Part shown: positions 21,430 through 28,566 of the stretch, piece after piece
Position numbering within the stretch: position 1 is the first letter of the stretch
Layout of the letters: the number at the start of each line of letters is the position of its first letter
IMG/VR virus record: IMGVR_UViG_3300009370_000117
Span: 1-30,902 of that record
Source of the DNA: a virus
Strand: one strand, 5' to 3'
DNA: 30,902 nucleotides
The notes under the pieces: model-generated
What the model was told of the DNA's origin: nothing
Databases searched by the model: none
The model's input: only the letters and a program-made list of their open reading frames with translations
Translations under genes and position numbers: made by a program

Positions 21430-21906
21430 GATATGACAAGGTTTCCCGACCCTCCAAAAACTATGTCAGCAAAGCTTGAGAGACTAGAAGTGCCCATGGC
21501 CTCGTCTACTCACCACGGGATTTGGGGGCGAGAGGGGTGAAAAAGAGCACAAACATTTGCACCCGTTTTTTGATCACGGTGGCGCCCGGGCAACAATTCC
21601 CGTTTTATAACGGGAAAACCGCCCGCGCCACCGCCTTCTCAACTCCCGACCTTTGCACCCCCAGTAAGGCGCACCCCGCAAACCCGTTTTGCGGTTTCCC
21701 GTTGGGTTTTGCGTTTCGCGCCGACCCCATTGGGCACAACTCAACATTACCCCCGAAATCAATGCGACCATGGGCGACCATGGGCGACCATTTGGGGCAC
21801 AAACGCTTGCACTGGTTTTTTGAGAGCGGGGCACAACATTGGGCGAATTGTGGGCGCAATTCACCAGCGACAAATCACGACAACAACACGACAACAAAGG
21901 AGCAAC
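21430..21906. other. Candidate attP / integrase arm-site region
   Basis: This 477-base stretch has no convincing gene and many repeats. Two 33-base copies (21548-21580 and 21797-21829) agree at 26 positions, sharing GCACAAAC, TTGCAC and GTTTTTTGA. TTTGCACCC recurs at 21557 and 21652. There is a hairpin TTCCCGTT-TTAT-AACGGGAA (21597-21616) and three tandem GCGACCAT-type decamers (21764-21793). Such arm-like repeats next to int fit an attachment site; no tRNA-like segment was found. The integrase Shine-Dalgarno AAAGGAG is at the end. Confidence 0.5.
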
Positions 21907-23274
21907 ATGGCACGGCACGACATTACCAAGAACATCATCAAGCATCATGGGCGCTATCATTTGCGCAAGATGCTACACGGCGAGCATCATCTTGTGGATT
22001 TGCACACCATGAGCTTGCGCACGGCCAAGGCAAGAGCCCGGGCCGAGTGGCGCGACATACTCAACCGCGAGGCCAACGGCGGCATCGCCAAGGCCAAGGC
22101 ATACCGATCGGTGCCCACGTTGGGCGAGGTTTCCAAGGTTTACCTCGCCGCGACCGTTGGCCCCAAGGCCGTAACGCGCCGGCACAACCTGTATTGCTTG
22201 CGCCGGCTGGCCGTTGATGTGCTCGGCATCACCCACGCCGCCGCCGACAAGATGCGTGTAAATGAGGTGGCCAACGTTGACTTGCTGGCGGCTTGGATCA
22301 ATCAACGCAAGGCCACGCCGCCCAAGCTATCAAGGCACGAGGCGGCCACGCGGGCACCCCATGAATTGAGCAAGCCGGGGCGCCTAACCCCGTATGATCT
22401 CAACACGGTGCTCATTACGATTGAGGGCGCCATCAAGCACGCCCGAGGCGTTTTTTCGGAGCGATCAATGCACAAGGATTTTGGTTGTTTGCGCAATTTC
22501 AACATCCCCGATCTTGGCGGATTTATGTCGCTGCCGTTGCCCGAGTACGAGGCCCGCATCTATCGGCCACCCTCACCCGAGGAGATAGGCCGCGTGATCG
22601 AGGCGTTGCCGGCCCTTGAGGAAAAGAGCCCGGCGGTGTTTGTGGCGATCCTCTTGGGCATCGGCCTCGGCTTGCGGCGCGGGGAAATTCAACATGCGCG
22701 CTGGTCAATGATTGAGTGGGTTGAGGGCATCCCCGTGCTTGTGATCGGTGCCACGCATGATTGGGCCGGAACCAAAGGCAAGCACGAGCGGCGGGTAGAG
22801 ATCGCGCCAAGCGTTTATCGTAAGCTGATCGAGCACAAGGGCAACGAGACTTTTATTGTGCCCGATGCCCGGGGGGATGATGCAAGCGTGCGGCCAGCCG
22901 ACAACCGGCCACGTTTCCAAGGGCGCACAAAGAAACGCGCCGCCCTGGCGACTGGCAAAACAAGCCCCGACTCATACCGCAAGAGCACAAGCGGCACTTG
23001 GGGGCTTGCTTGTGATTGCGGCCGGTGGCTCAAATCGATCGGGTGGGTGCGGCGCCAAAAGCTTCACGAGATGCGCAAATATTTTGGGGCGATCGTTTGC
23101 ACCGAGGCCGGCATTTATGCGGCCAAGGAATTGCTTGGCCATCAAGACATCAAGACCACCCGCGACTCATACGCCGGATTGGTTGAGCGCGTACAATTCA
23201 CGGGCGCCCTTGACTCGGCGCTCAAGCTCAAGGCAAAGGGCAACGGCAAGACACGCAAGCGCCGCGCCGGTTGA
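21907..23274 (+). CDS. int: Tyrosine-family integrase
   Basis: A 455-residue site-specific recombinase that would insert the phage into, and help remove it from, the host chromosome. The N-terminal part (1-70) is arm-binding-like; residues about 71-190 form the core-binding domain; the catalytic domain follows with R257 (LGLRRGEI), a beta-hairpin lysine near 290-292 (GTKGKHERRVEI), H387-x-x-R390 (LHEMRKYFGA), H412 (LLGHQD) and nucleophile Y422. All catalytic residues are present. ATG 21907 has AAAGGAG before it; the open frame continues upstream to 21709 but that part is in the repeat region. The C-terminus is basic (NGKTRKRRAG). Confidence 0.93.
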   Translation: MARHDITKNIIKHHGRYHLRKMLHGEHHLVDLHTMSLRTAKARARAEWRDILNREANGGIAKAKAYRSVPTLGEVSKVYLAATVGPKAVTRRHNLYCLRRLAVDVLGITHAAADKMRVNEVANVDLLAAWINQRKATPPKLSRHEAATRAPHELSKPGRLTPYDLNTVLITIEGAIKHARGVFSERSMHKDFGCLRNFNIPDLGGFMSLPLPEYEARIYRPPSPEEIGRVIEALPALEEKSPAVFVAILLGIGLGLRRGEIQHARWSMIEWVEGIPVLVIGATHDWAGTKGKHERRVEIAPSVYRKLIEHKGNETFIVPDARGDDASVRPADNRPRFQGRTKKRAALATGKTSPDSYRKSTSGTWGLACDCGRWLKSIGWVRRQKLHEMRKYFGAIVCTEAGIYAAKELLGHQDIKTTRDSYAGLVERVQFTGALDSALKLKAKGNGKTRKRRAG

Positions 23275-23307
23275 TAAGCGGGGAATTGTTCGCGGGCAAC
23301 TTTCCCT

Positions 23308-23336
23308 TTGTCCGTTCGGCGCGGTTTGGGTATATT
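23308..23336 (+). promoter_or_regulatory. Promoter for xis-replication operon
   Basis: TTGTCC (23308-23313), a 17-base spacer and TATATT (23331-23336), matching the sigma70 consensus at 4 and 5 of 6 positions. It lies after the integrase stop and would transcribe xis, ssb, the methyltransferase, exonuclease and initiator genes. The leader would be about 157 bases long. Confidence 0.6.
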
Positions 23337-23416
23337 TTCACCGTGCCAAGGTTTTTGAAATCTTGTGATGTGCCGCCCCTCTCTTGGAGGTTCACGCGCA
23401 CTTTATTTTTTTTCAA

Positions 23417-23434
23417 GAGGTGGGCAACCACCTC
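23417..23434 (+). other. Leader hairpin with GNRA loop
   Basis: GAGGTGG-GCAA-CCACCTC is a perfect 7-base stem with a GNRA-type loop in the leader of the xis operon. It follows a T-rich run instead of preceding one, so it is not an ordinary terminator. It may fold in the mRNA to control translation or transcript stability. Confidence 0.45.
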
Positions 23435-23500
23435 AAGGGGGTCGGCCTTGCGGCTTGGCACGAGACAAAAGGACGCCCCCCACCCTCTTTTTATTTGAAA

Positions 23501-23710
23501 ATGGAAACCCCCACCCCTCTTGATGATCTTGCCCTTGTGACCAAGGCCCGCGCCGCCGATTTGCTCTCGGTAACAGTGCGCACCGTTGAGCGCATGGTTG
23601 AGAGTGGCGATTTGCAAAAAATAGTTTTGAGGCCCAAGGCGGTGAGGATCACCACGGCGAGCCTCAAGGAAATAATCCAACCGACAACAAAAGGAAAAAA
23701 CCAATGCTAA
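23501..23710 (+). CDS. Excisionase-like HTH protein
   Basis: A 69-residue MerR/HTH_17-type DNA-binding protein: LVTKARAADLLSVTVRTVER (about 10-29) is the helix-turn-helix and KIVLRPKAVRITTASLKEII the wing. Proteins of this size and fold next to a tyrosine integrase usually act as excisionase (Xis), bending attP/attL to drive excision; some act as regulators. ATG 23501 was chosen since the frame upstream lies in the leader. It overlaps the SSB gene by seven bases. Confidence 0.75.
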   Translation: METPTPLDDLALVTKARAADLLSVTVRTVERMVESGDLQKIVLRPKAVRITTASLKEIIQPTTKGKNQC

Positions 23711-24114
23711 TCAGCGACGTATATACCAGCGGCTATCTCAAGGCCGAGGAATTGGGCGCCAACCGCCCCACCGTGACCATCTCTCAATGCAACGCCGAGG
23801 AGTTTGAAAAAACCGATGGCCCCAATGCCGGCCAAAAGGAAACCAAGCCGGTGCTTTCATTTGAAGGCAAGTCGGCCGTGCTCATTCTCAACAAGACCAA
23901 TGCCAACTCAATCGTTGAGCTTTATGGAAATAATACCGACGATTGGATTGGCAAAAGCATCACCCTTTTCAGCGCCAAGGTGCAGTTTGGGGCCAAAATG
24001 GTCGATGCAATCCGCGTATCCGCGCCCGAGGCGGCCGCACCTCAACCTCAACCACAACCAACACCCCCAGCACAACCCGCCGGCATTGCCGAGGATGACG
24101 ACGTGCCTTTTTGA
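23704..24114 (+). CDS. SSB-like single-stranded DNA-binding protein
   Basis: A 136-residue protein with a beta-rich OB-fold-like body (PTVTISQCNAEEF, KPVLSFEGKSAVLILNKTN, KSITLFSAKVQFGAKMVDAI), a Pro/Gln-rich linker (about 112-127) and an acidic tip EDDDVPF. This tail is the hallmark by which SSB proteins recruit replication and repair partners. It should coat single-stranded DNA during replication and recombination, with the exonuclease two genes away as a likely partner. The sequence body differs from bacterial SSB and agrees better with a phage-specific family. Confidence 0.75.
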   Translation: MLISDVYTSGYLKAEELGANRPTVTISQCNAEEFEKTDGPNAGQKETKPVLSFEGKSAVLILNKTNANSIVELYGNNTDDWIGKSITLFSAKVQFGAKMVDAIRVSAPEAAAPQPQPQPTPPAQPAGIAEDDDVPF

Positions 24115-24788
24115 TGAATTTGCACGATTGGAACATCAACGAAATGTTTGCACCAATCTGGATCGATAAAGGCGTTTGCGTCGTTTCTGAGGGCGTCGAG
24201 GAACCGCCCGATGCGGTTGAGGTTTTCCGCCTTGTGCGCTCGACCACCTTTGGCACAGGCGGCCACCCAGCCACCAAGGCGGTGCTCGACGCATACCGGC
24301 GCGTTCGGTCGGCCCACATGGCGCCCGAGGCCCGGGTGCTTGATTTTGGTGCCGGCACCGGCCTTCTCTCATTTGTGGCAAAGGCAAAGTGCGGGGGTGA
24401 CATCGTGATCGCGGTTGTTAATCCTGACGACCATGAAACCATTGAGGCCAACCAACGCATCAACCCGGCCAAGATTGACGACGTGGTGATGCCCGGATAT
24501 TTCAGCAACGCCGATGCCCGGCGGTTTTGGGAATCATTTTTTGACATCACCATGACCCACACCGGGAGCATTTTCATGCTTGACCGCCTTGAGTTGCTCG
24601 AAAAATACACCGCACCCGGGGGCACTCTCATTTTTGGCGGCCATAAAGCGAGCGATCACCGTTTTTGCCTGAACCGGGTAACCGAGTATTTCCAGATTAT
24701 AGAAGTTGAATCTCACCACGGTTGGCCGGTCATTCTGGCCGAGCCATTGCCCAAAATTCCCGACACACCCATCAAATATGATAATTGA
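24114..24788 (+). CDS. PrmA-like SAM methyltransferase
   Basis: A 224-residue class I methyltransferase that matches the catalytic domain of ribosomal protein L11 methyltransferase (PrmA): TTFGTGGHPATKAVLDAYRR is the PrmA signature (FGTG-x-H-x-T/A-T), followed by SAM-binding motif I VLDFGAGTGLLS and AIEANQRIN-like motif TIEANQRIN. The N-terminal L11-recognition domain of PrmA is absent, so the substrate may be different. It starts in TGATG with the SSB stop and overlaps the exonuclease gene. It is unusual cargo inside a recombination operon; it may modify the host ribosome or a phage protein. Confidence 0.75.
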   Translation: MNLHDWNINEMFAPIWIDKGVCVVSEGVEEPPDAVEVFRLVRSTTFGTGGHPATKAVLDAYRRVRSAHMAPEARVLDFGAGTGLLSFVAKAKCGGDIVIAVVNPDDHETIEANQRINPAKIDDVVMPGYFSNADARRFWESFFDITMTHTGSIFMLDRLELLEKYTAPGGTLIFGGHKASDHRFCLNRVTEYFQIIEVESHHGWPVILAEPLPKIPDTPIKYDN

Positions 24789-25662
24789 AACAGAAACAAA
24801 GACAGCCGCCCAAGCTGTTGCCAGCGCAAACCGCCCCCCGGCCGATGCACATTGGTACACTCTCGGCGGCGAACCATGCCACCTCAACGACAAAGGCAAG
24901 CCGACTTCCTTGCGTGAGGCTCGCAAGGAAAAGCTTTTGCCAAGCATCACCACGGTGCTTGGTATCGTTGACGCAAAAGGGCTCAACATTTGGAAGCAGA
25001 ATCAAATTGCCCTGGCGGTGCACAATTCAAAGCGCGAGGAGAATGAGCCCCTTGAGGATTATTTTCGGCGCTGCATTGATGAGGCGAGGAGCGTGCCCAC
25101 CGATGCGGCCGAGCGCGGCAAGGAGATTCATGCGGTGGCCGAGGCCACGTTGCTCGGGAAAGAAATCGATCCCGAGGGCGACCCCCAGAAACAATCGGTT
25201 ATTGATTGGATCGTGGCCAATGTTGAAAAGGTTTTCTTTGCCGAGAAACCCCTAGTCCATCCCGAGCTTGCCATGGCCGGCTGCGCCGATGCTTGCGTTA
25301 AGCTCAAGGACATTGAGGGGCGTGTGGTGCTAGATTTCAAAACCCGCAAATTCAAACAATATAAAACGCACCCCACTTGGCGTGCAGCTTGGTACACAAA
25401 GGATTTGCGGCAACTTTCATTCTACGCGGATTGCTTGCCCGATGAGCCGGCGCCCCGCGTGGCCAACGTGGGGATCAACACGGCCATTGATGAGCCTTGG
25501 CCCGCTGAATTCAAGTTGTGGCCCGAGGAGGAGGTGGCGGCGGCCATTGAGGATGTCCACGCGGCGCGGGTGCTTTGGTGCTCCGAAAATAAATATAAAC
25601 CCGAGTTTTCGGTTGATGAATTCTTGACCGTTTACGGCACCAACGTGGGGGTGCGGGCGTGA
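24778..25662 (+). CDS. PD-(D/E)XK exonuclease
   Basis: A 294-residue RecB/lambda-exo-type nuclease. LLPSITTVLGIVDAKGLNIW near 50-69 is the leader helix common in phage nucleases of this group. The active site is AERGKEIHAVAE (E/H of motif I), AGCADACVKL (D of motif II) and VVLDFKTRKF (D-x-K of motif III). With the SSB-like protein it should form a recombination/replication module acting on double-strand ends. ATG 24778 overlaps the methyltransferase stop by 11 bases. Its last codons (GVRA) lie in an 18-base sequence that is repeated before the next gene. Confidence 0.85.
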   Translation: MIIETETKTAAQAVASANRPPADAHWYTLGGEPCHLNDKGKPTSLREARKEKLLPSITTVLGIVDAKGLNIWKQNQIALAVHNSKREENEPLEDYFRRCIDEARSVPTDAAERGKEIHAVAEATLLGKEIDPEGDPQKQSVIDWIVANVEKVFFAEKPLVHPELAMAGCADACVKLKDIEGRVVLDFKTRKFKQYKTHPTWRAAWYTKDLRQLSFYADCLPDEPAPRVANVGINTAIDEPWPAEFKLWPEEEVAAAIEDVHAARVLWCSENKYKPEFSVDEFLTVYGTNVGVRA

Positions 25663-25664
25663 AT
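25647..25664 (+). repeat. 18-base junction repeat, copy 1
   Basis: GGGGGTGCGGGCGTGAAT spans the end and stop of the exonuclease gene; it recurs exactly at 25787-25804, where its GTG is the start of the next gene. The 122 bases between the copies carry the twin palindromic units. Confidence 0.85.
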
Positions 25665-25687
25665 TCCTTTTTTTCATCAATTCCACG

Positions 25688-25777
25688 CCTCTTTCCATGT
25701 GTAATTACACGTAGAATCCATGTGGAAAATTCCATCCTCTTTCCATGTGTAATTACACGTAGAATCCATGTGGAAAA
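25688..25777. repeat. Twin 42-base palindromic direct repeats
   Basis: Two exact 42-base units (25688-25729 and 25736-25777, period 48). Each holds the perfect palindrome GTGTAATTACAC (25699-25710 and 25747-25758) and is bounded by TTTCCA and TGGAAA, an outer inverted repeat. It has the form of a cooperative protein-binding site: an operator for the replication operon, a partition-like site or a second replication element. It forms the only gap of any size in the 24-30 kb gene run. Confidence 0.85.
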
Positions 25778-25786
25778 AGGATCAAG

Positions 25787-25804
25787 GGGGGTGCGGGCGT
25801 GAAT
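25787..25804 (+). repeat. 18-base junction repeat, copy 2
   Basis: Exact second copy of GGGGGTGCGGGCGTGAAT; its GTG at 25799 starts the 72-residue gene. Confidence 0.85.
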
Positions 25805-26017
25805 CTCACCGACTCACTCGCCATCGGCGAAATCCTTGCGGGCCGGGGCTCTTGGTTTGGTGCCCGGCTCTTGCGATTGATTGCCAAGGCCGACCCGGTG
25901 AACCGCGACAAGTTGCGCAAGGTTTACCCCGCCGAGGTTGCCGCCGTTGAGCGTTTCCAGAAAGGTGAGGAGGGGGCGCAATCATCCTTTGATTTTGACA
26001 AGGAGGGCACCGCATGA
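25799..26017 (+). CDS. Unknown 72-residue protein before initiator
   Basis: GTG start inside the junction repeat. It is helical, with IGEILAGRGSWFGARLLRLI and KADPVNRDKLRKVYPAEVAA; small proteins with an F-x-A-x-LLRLIAKAD core are common in phage replication regions but their role is unknown to me. Its TGA overlaps the ATG of the initiator gene, so it is likely co-translated with it. Confidence 0.6.
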   Translation: MNLTDSLAIGEILAGRGSWFGARLLRLIAKADPVNRDKLRKVYPAEVAAVERFQKGEEGAQSSFDFDKEGTA

Positions 26018-26862
26018 CCTATCGAGTCAGGGATTGGGCCGAGCTTTATGAAACGGCCAGCACGCGCAAGCGGCGCCAATTGGGGTGGGTGCTCATTCCC
26101 AACCGCCATGATTCTCTTGGGTACAATCAGTTGATCTCCCGCCCCGATGGGCTTGAGATGTTTGCGGCGTGGGTTTTGATTCTGCAATGCGCCAGCCGAT
26201 GCCCCGAGCGTGGGTTGCTCGTGTCGGATACCGGCAAGCCTTACACCGCGCAAGACATCGCTGCAAAAACCCGGGCACCCGTTGACAAGATTGAGGTGGC
26301 CTTTGCGGCGCTGGTGGAAATCGGTTGGCTTGAATCTGCCAACAAGGTGGCACGCCGTGCCAACAAGGTGGCAGATGATGCCAACAAGGTGGCAGATGAT
26401 GCCAACAAGGTGGCAGATGATGCCAACAAAGTGGCAGATGATGCCAACAAGGTGGCACGGTCTGCCACTTTGTCAGGATCAATGCTGCCACTTTGTCAGG
26501 ATGAAGAAAGAAAGAAAGAAAGGGAGAAAGAAAGAAAGAAAGCCCCCCTTACCCCCCAAGGGGAATTGGGGGAGGGGGATTTTGATTCCTCTCTTTTTAG
26601 CGATCCCGAGTTTGTGCGCATGTGGGCGGCTTGGCTTGACCATAACAAGGACAAGGGGCAGCCCCTAACGTCAGCCCGCCAAATTGCTCACATTGAGGCT
26701 CTTGAGAATTCAACCCCCACCGAGGCGGTGGCCCGCTTGCAGCTTTCCATTGCGAGAAATTGGCAAGCGCCGGCCAAGGCCGAGGAGGAACCACCCAGCA
26801 CCCGCGAGCGCCCAAGGGACAACACCGCGCTCATTGAGGAGCTCACCAAAGGCTTGCCATGA
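26014..26862 (+). CDS. Replication initiator with embedded heptad repeats
   Basis: A 282-residue protein. Residues 1-108 look like the winged-helix N-domain of phage replication initiators/replisome organisers (LGWVLIPNRHDSLGYNQLIS, FAAWVLILQCASRCPERGLL, and a helix-turn-helix ending VEIGWLES). Residues about 109-150 are six copies of ANKVADD-type heptads, encoded by 21-base DNA iterons. A charged Lys/Glu run follows, and residues about 190-250 form a C-terminal helical domain like the helicase-loading part (FVRMWAAWLDHNKDKGQ). This parallels lambda O, whose gene contains the origin. ATG overlaps the previous stop. Confidence 0.75.
   Translation: MTYRVRDWAELYETASTRKRRQLGWVLIPNRHDSLGYNQLISRPDGLEMFAAWVLILQCASRCPERGLLVSDTGKPYTAQDIAAKTRAPVDKIEVAFAALVEIGWLESANKVARRANKVADDANKVADDANKVADDANKVADDANKVARSATLSGSMLPLCQDEERKKEREKERKKAPLTPQGELGEGDFDSSLFSDPEFVRMWAAWLDHNKDKGQPLTSARQIAHIEALENSTPTEAVARLQLSIARNWQAPAKAEEEPPSTRERPRDNTALIEELTKGLP
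26337..26541. other. Candidate replication origin (iterons plus purine tract)
   Basis: Six tandem 21-base units start at 26337, 26358, 26379, 26400, 26421 and 26442, each beginning TGCCAACAA(G/A)GTGGCA, so that neighbouring TGGCA and TGCCA form dyads. Two inverted part-copies TGCCACTTTGTCAGGAT follow (26463-26479 and 26486-26502), their first 11 bases being the complement of the iteron core. Next comes an A/G-only tract to 26541 that could unwind. The order matches the lambda-type origin inside gene O. Confidence 0.65.
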
Positions 26863-27302
26863 TGTTGATTTCAGACATTTACCCCCCCAACCCCTATGCC
26901 CGGCAAGTTGATCAACCCGTATTTGGTTGGCCGGTTTCAAAGGATTGCCCCGTCTGCGGAACGCGCATTGATTCAATTGTGGCCGAGGGATGCCCCAAGG
27001 AGATTGCGCAGCTTTTCGCGATCGTTGCTTGCGAGGATTGTGCAACCCTCCATGAGCGGCTCAATAGGGCCAAACAAAACCTTTGGGATGAACAAGGCGA
27101 ATTCAGCCGGCGGGCAACCGAGATCAAGCGCCTTGAACGGCTCATAAAGGGCACCCGTGATTCCCACAAGCGCCAAAAGTTTGAGGGGCGCCTTGCCAGC
27201 GCCCGCGAGGATCAAAAGTTGAATAAGGATAATGTTGACCGCGCACGGGAAGGGCTTGAGCGCGTGCAACAAGCGGTTGGCACCGTGAAAGGAAAGCGAT
27301 GA
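26859..27302 (+). CDS. Zinc-ribbon coiled-coil protein
   Basis: A 147-residue protein starting in an ATGA overlap with the initiator. Two CxxC pairs, CPVCG (about 30-34) and CEDC (about 58-61), should bind one zinc ion. Residues about 64-140 are a long charged coiled coil (LHERLNRAKQNLWDEQGEFS onward). Its position after the initiator would suit a replication accessory, but no helicase-loader ATP motif is present. No family is recognised. Confidence 0.6.
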   Translation: MMLISDIYPPNPYARQVDQPVFGWPVSKDCPVCGTRIDSIVAEGCPKEIAQLFAIVACEDCATLHERLNRAKQNLWDEQGEFSRRATEIKRLERLIKGTRDSHKRQKFEGRLASAREDQKLNKDNVDRAREGLERVQQAVGTVKGKR

Positions 27303-27643
27303 TTCAAAGCGAGTTATTCAATGAGGAGGAGGCACGCAAGCGCCGGGATGAAGGAATGAAACGCGCCGAGGATGGCGCGGCGCCGATCTGGAAAGATGCT
27401 GCCCTCTTTGCCGTGATGGAGGCGGCCAAACACAACCAGTTTTTTACCGCCGACGATATTTGGCAATTTATGCCCCCGGGGGTGACTACCGCCGACAACC
27501 GCGCTCTTGGCCCTGTTATGATGTCGGCTTGCAAAGGCGGCTACATCACCCGCACAAATGAGGTGCGCGAATCTACCCGGCCGGCGCTTCACATGTGCCC
27601 GAGGCGCGTGTGGCGCTCCAATGTTTACCAAGCACCCGCATGA
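27299..27643 (+). CDS. Phage winged-helix-like protein
   Basis: A 114-residue protein starting in an ATGA overlap. The core WKDAALFAVMEAAKHNQFFT then DDIW, GVTTADNRALGPVMMSACKG and GYITRTNEVRESTRPALHM matches a small family common in phage replication/recombination regions, with the look of a winged helix (restrict-type three helices and a wing). Molecular role unknown; probably DNA-binding. The stop overlaps the HAD gene start. Confidence 0.6.
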   Translation: MIQSELFNEEEARKRRDEGMKRAEDGAAPIWKDAALFAVMEAAKHNQFFTADDIWQFMPPGVTTADNRALGPVMMSACKGGYITRTNEVRESTRPALHMCPRRVWRSNVYQAPA

Positions 27644-28038
27644 GCCGCACCCGAAAAACCCGCCGCCCTGGCGACGCCGGCTTTCATCGGTTGGCCATTG
27701 ATTTTGATGGGGTGCTCATGGAGCCGGTGCGCACCCACCGTTTTGACGCCGGGCAATGCCTCGGCAAACCAATGCCCGGCACCCGCGAGGCGCTGGCCGA
27801 TCTTTCCCGCCGCTTTGAGCTTTGCGTTTTATCTGCCCGGGCCACCAACGCCCACGGGCGGATCGGCATTGCCTCATGGCTGCGAGATCAAGGTTTGCTC
27901 AAGTTTATCGGGGGAGGCATCACCGGCGAGAAACCCAACGCGCTGGCCTATATCGACGACCGAGCCCGGCGTTTTGATGGGTGGCAGGGGGTGCTTGAGG
28001 AATTTGGGACGGGTGGGACGGGCAATTTTTATGAGTAG
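27640..28038 (+). CDS. HAD-family phosphatase
   Basis: A 132-residue haloacid-dehalogenase-type hydrolase. Motif I is AIDFDGVL (nucleophile first Asp), motif II VLSARAT (Ser), motif III the lysine in GEKPNA and motif IV AYIDDRA (two Asp for magnesium). The small size and lack of a cap fit a nucleotidase or a DNA 3'-phosphatase like that of phage polynucleotide kinases. It may serve nucleotide metabolism or end repair. ATG 27640, in an ATGA overlap, was chosen over the longer frame from 27595. Confidence 0.75.
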   Translation: MSRTRKTRRPGDAGFHRLAIDFDGVLMEPVRTHRFDAGQCLGKPMPGTREALADLSRRFELCVLSARATNAHGRIGIASWLRDQGLLKFIGGGITGEKPNALAYIDDRARRFDGWQGVLEEFGTGGTGNFYE

Positions 28039-28372
28039 AAAAAAACGAACAACCGAAAAAAGCGGCGCCCCCTTAAAACCAATTGAACACCCGGTGGCCC
28101 AACCATTTCCCGAAAATTTGAGGCCAGATTTGCGAGACGAGGCCAATCTGAAAAAAGCGTTTGAATGGGAGCAAAAGCCATATATGAGCCCCGAGCATAT
28201 GTTTATGGTTATTCAAGCCATTAAAAAAGCCCGGGGTTGCTCCTTCACGGAGGCAAACAAGTTTTTCCTTGTAAACACCTTTTCGGCCGACAATCCAATT
28301 GTTTTCCCCGAGGTGATGTGGGCTGACCCTGCAATGTTTCTGAGTAGATATGACACCCAAAAAAACAATTGA
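28031..28372 (+). CDS. Unknown 113-residue protein
   Basis: ATG 28031 lies eight bases before the end of the HAD gene. A basic start (MSRKKRTTEKSG) is followed by PLKPIEHPVAQPF, then a helical part (EQKPYMSPEHMFMVIQAIKK) and NTFSADNPIVFPEVMWADP. No family. The IEHPVA segment is coded by a 21-base sequence repeated in the next gene. It overlaps that gene by 23 bases. Confidence 0.6.
   Translation: MSRKKRTTEKSGAPLKPIEHPVAQPFPENLRPDLRDEANLKKAFEWEQKPYMSPEHMFMVIQAIKKARGCSFTEANKFFLVNTFSADNPIVFPEVMWADPAMFLSRYDTQKNN
28080..28100 (+). repeat. 21-base repeat in two neighbouring genes, copy 1
   Basis: A 21-base sequence beginning CAATTGAACACCCGGTGG is exactly repeated at 28366-28386. It codes IEHPVA near the N-terminus of both proteins, 286 bases apart. 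Confidence 0.85.
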
Positions 28373-28562
28373 ACACCCGGTGGCCCCTCAAAAGCTCGGC
28401 GATCTTGAGGCCCGGCTTGTGATCGTTGAGCGCCACATCGTTGGTTGTGAGGCGCTATTGACCGAGATGCGCGAGGAACATGCCGACCTAATAGCGCAAA
28501 TCAAACAAAGAGCCAAGGGGGTGCGCATGGCATTCACCGGCAATATCGATGATCGAAAATAA
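28350..28562 (+). CDS. Small coiled-coil protein
   Basis: A 70-residue protein: MTPKKTIEHPVAPQKLGDLE then a helix with heptad spacing (ARLVIVERHIVGCEALLTEM, then REEHADLIAQIKQRAK). Such short coiled coils are often oligomerisation parts or regulators; there is no family match. Its IEHPVA start is a copy of that of the preceding protein. Confidence 0.55.
   Translation: MTPKKTIEHPVAPQKLGDLEARLVIVERHIVGCEALLTEMREEHADLIAQIKQRAKGVRMAFTGNIDDRK
28366..28386 (+). repeat. 21-base repeat, copy 2
   Basis: Exact copy of 28080-28100; it lies at codons 6-12 of the 70-residue gene. Confidence 0.85.
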
Positions 28563-28566
28563 TTTT

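Noticed and set aside
21430-21906. tRNA gene or tRNA 3' end as att core
   Set aside because: No T-arm sequence or cloverleaf could be recognised in the region.
26337-26462. CRISPR array
   Set aside because: The 21-base units are contiguous without spacers and are in frame inside a gene.
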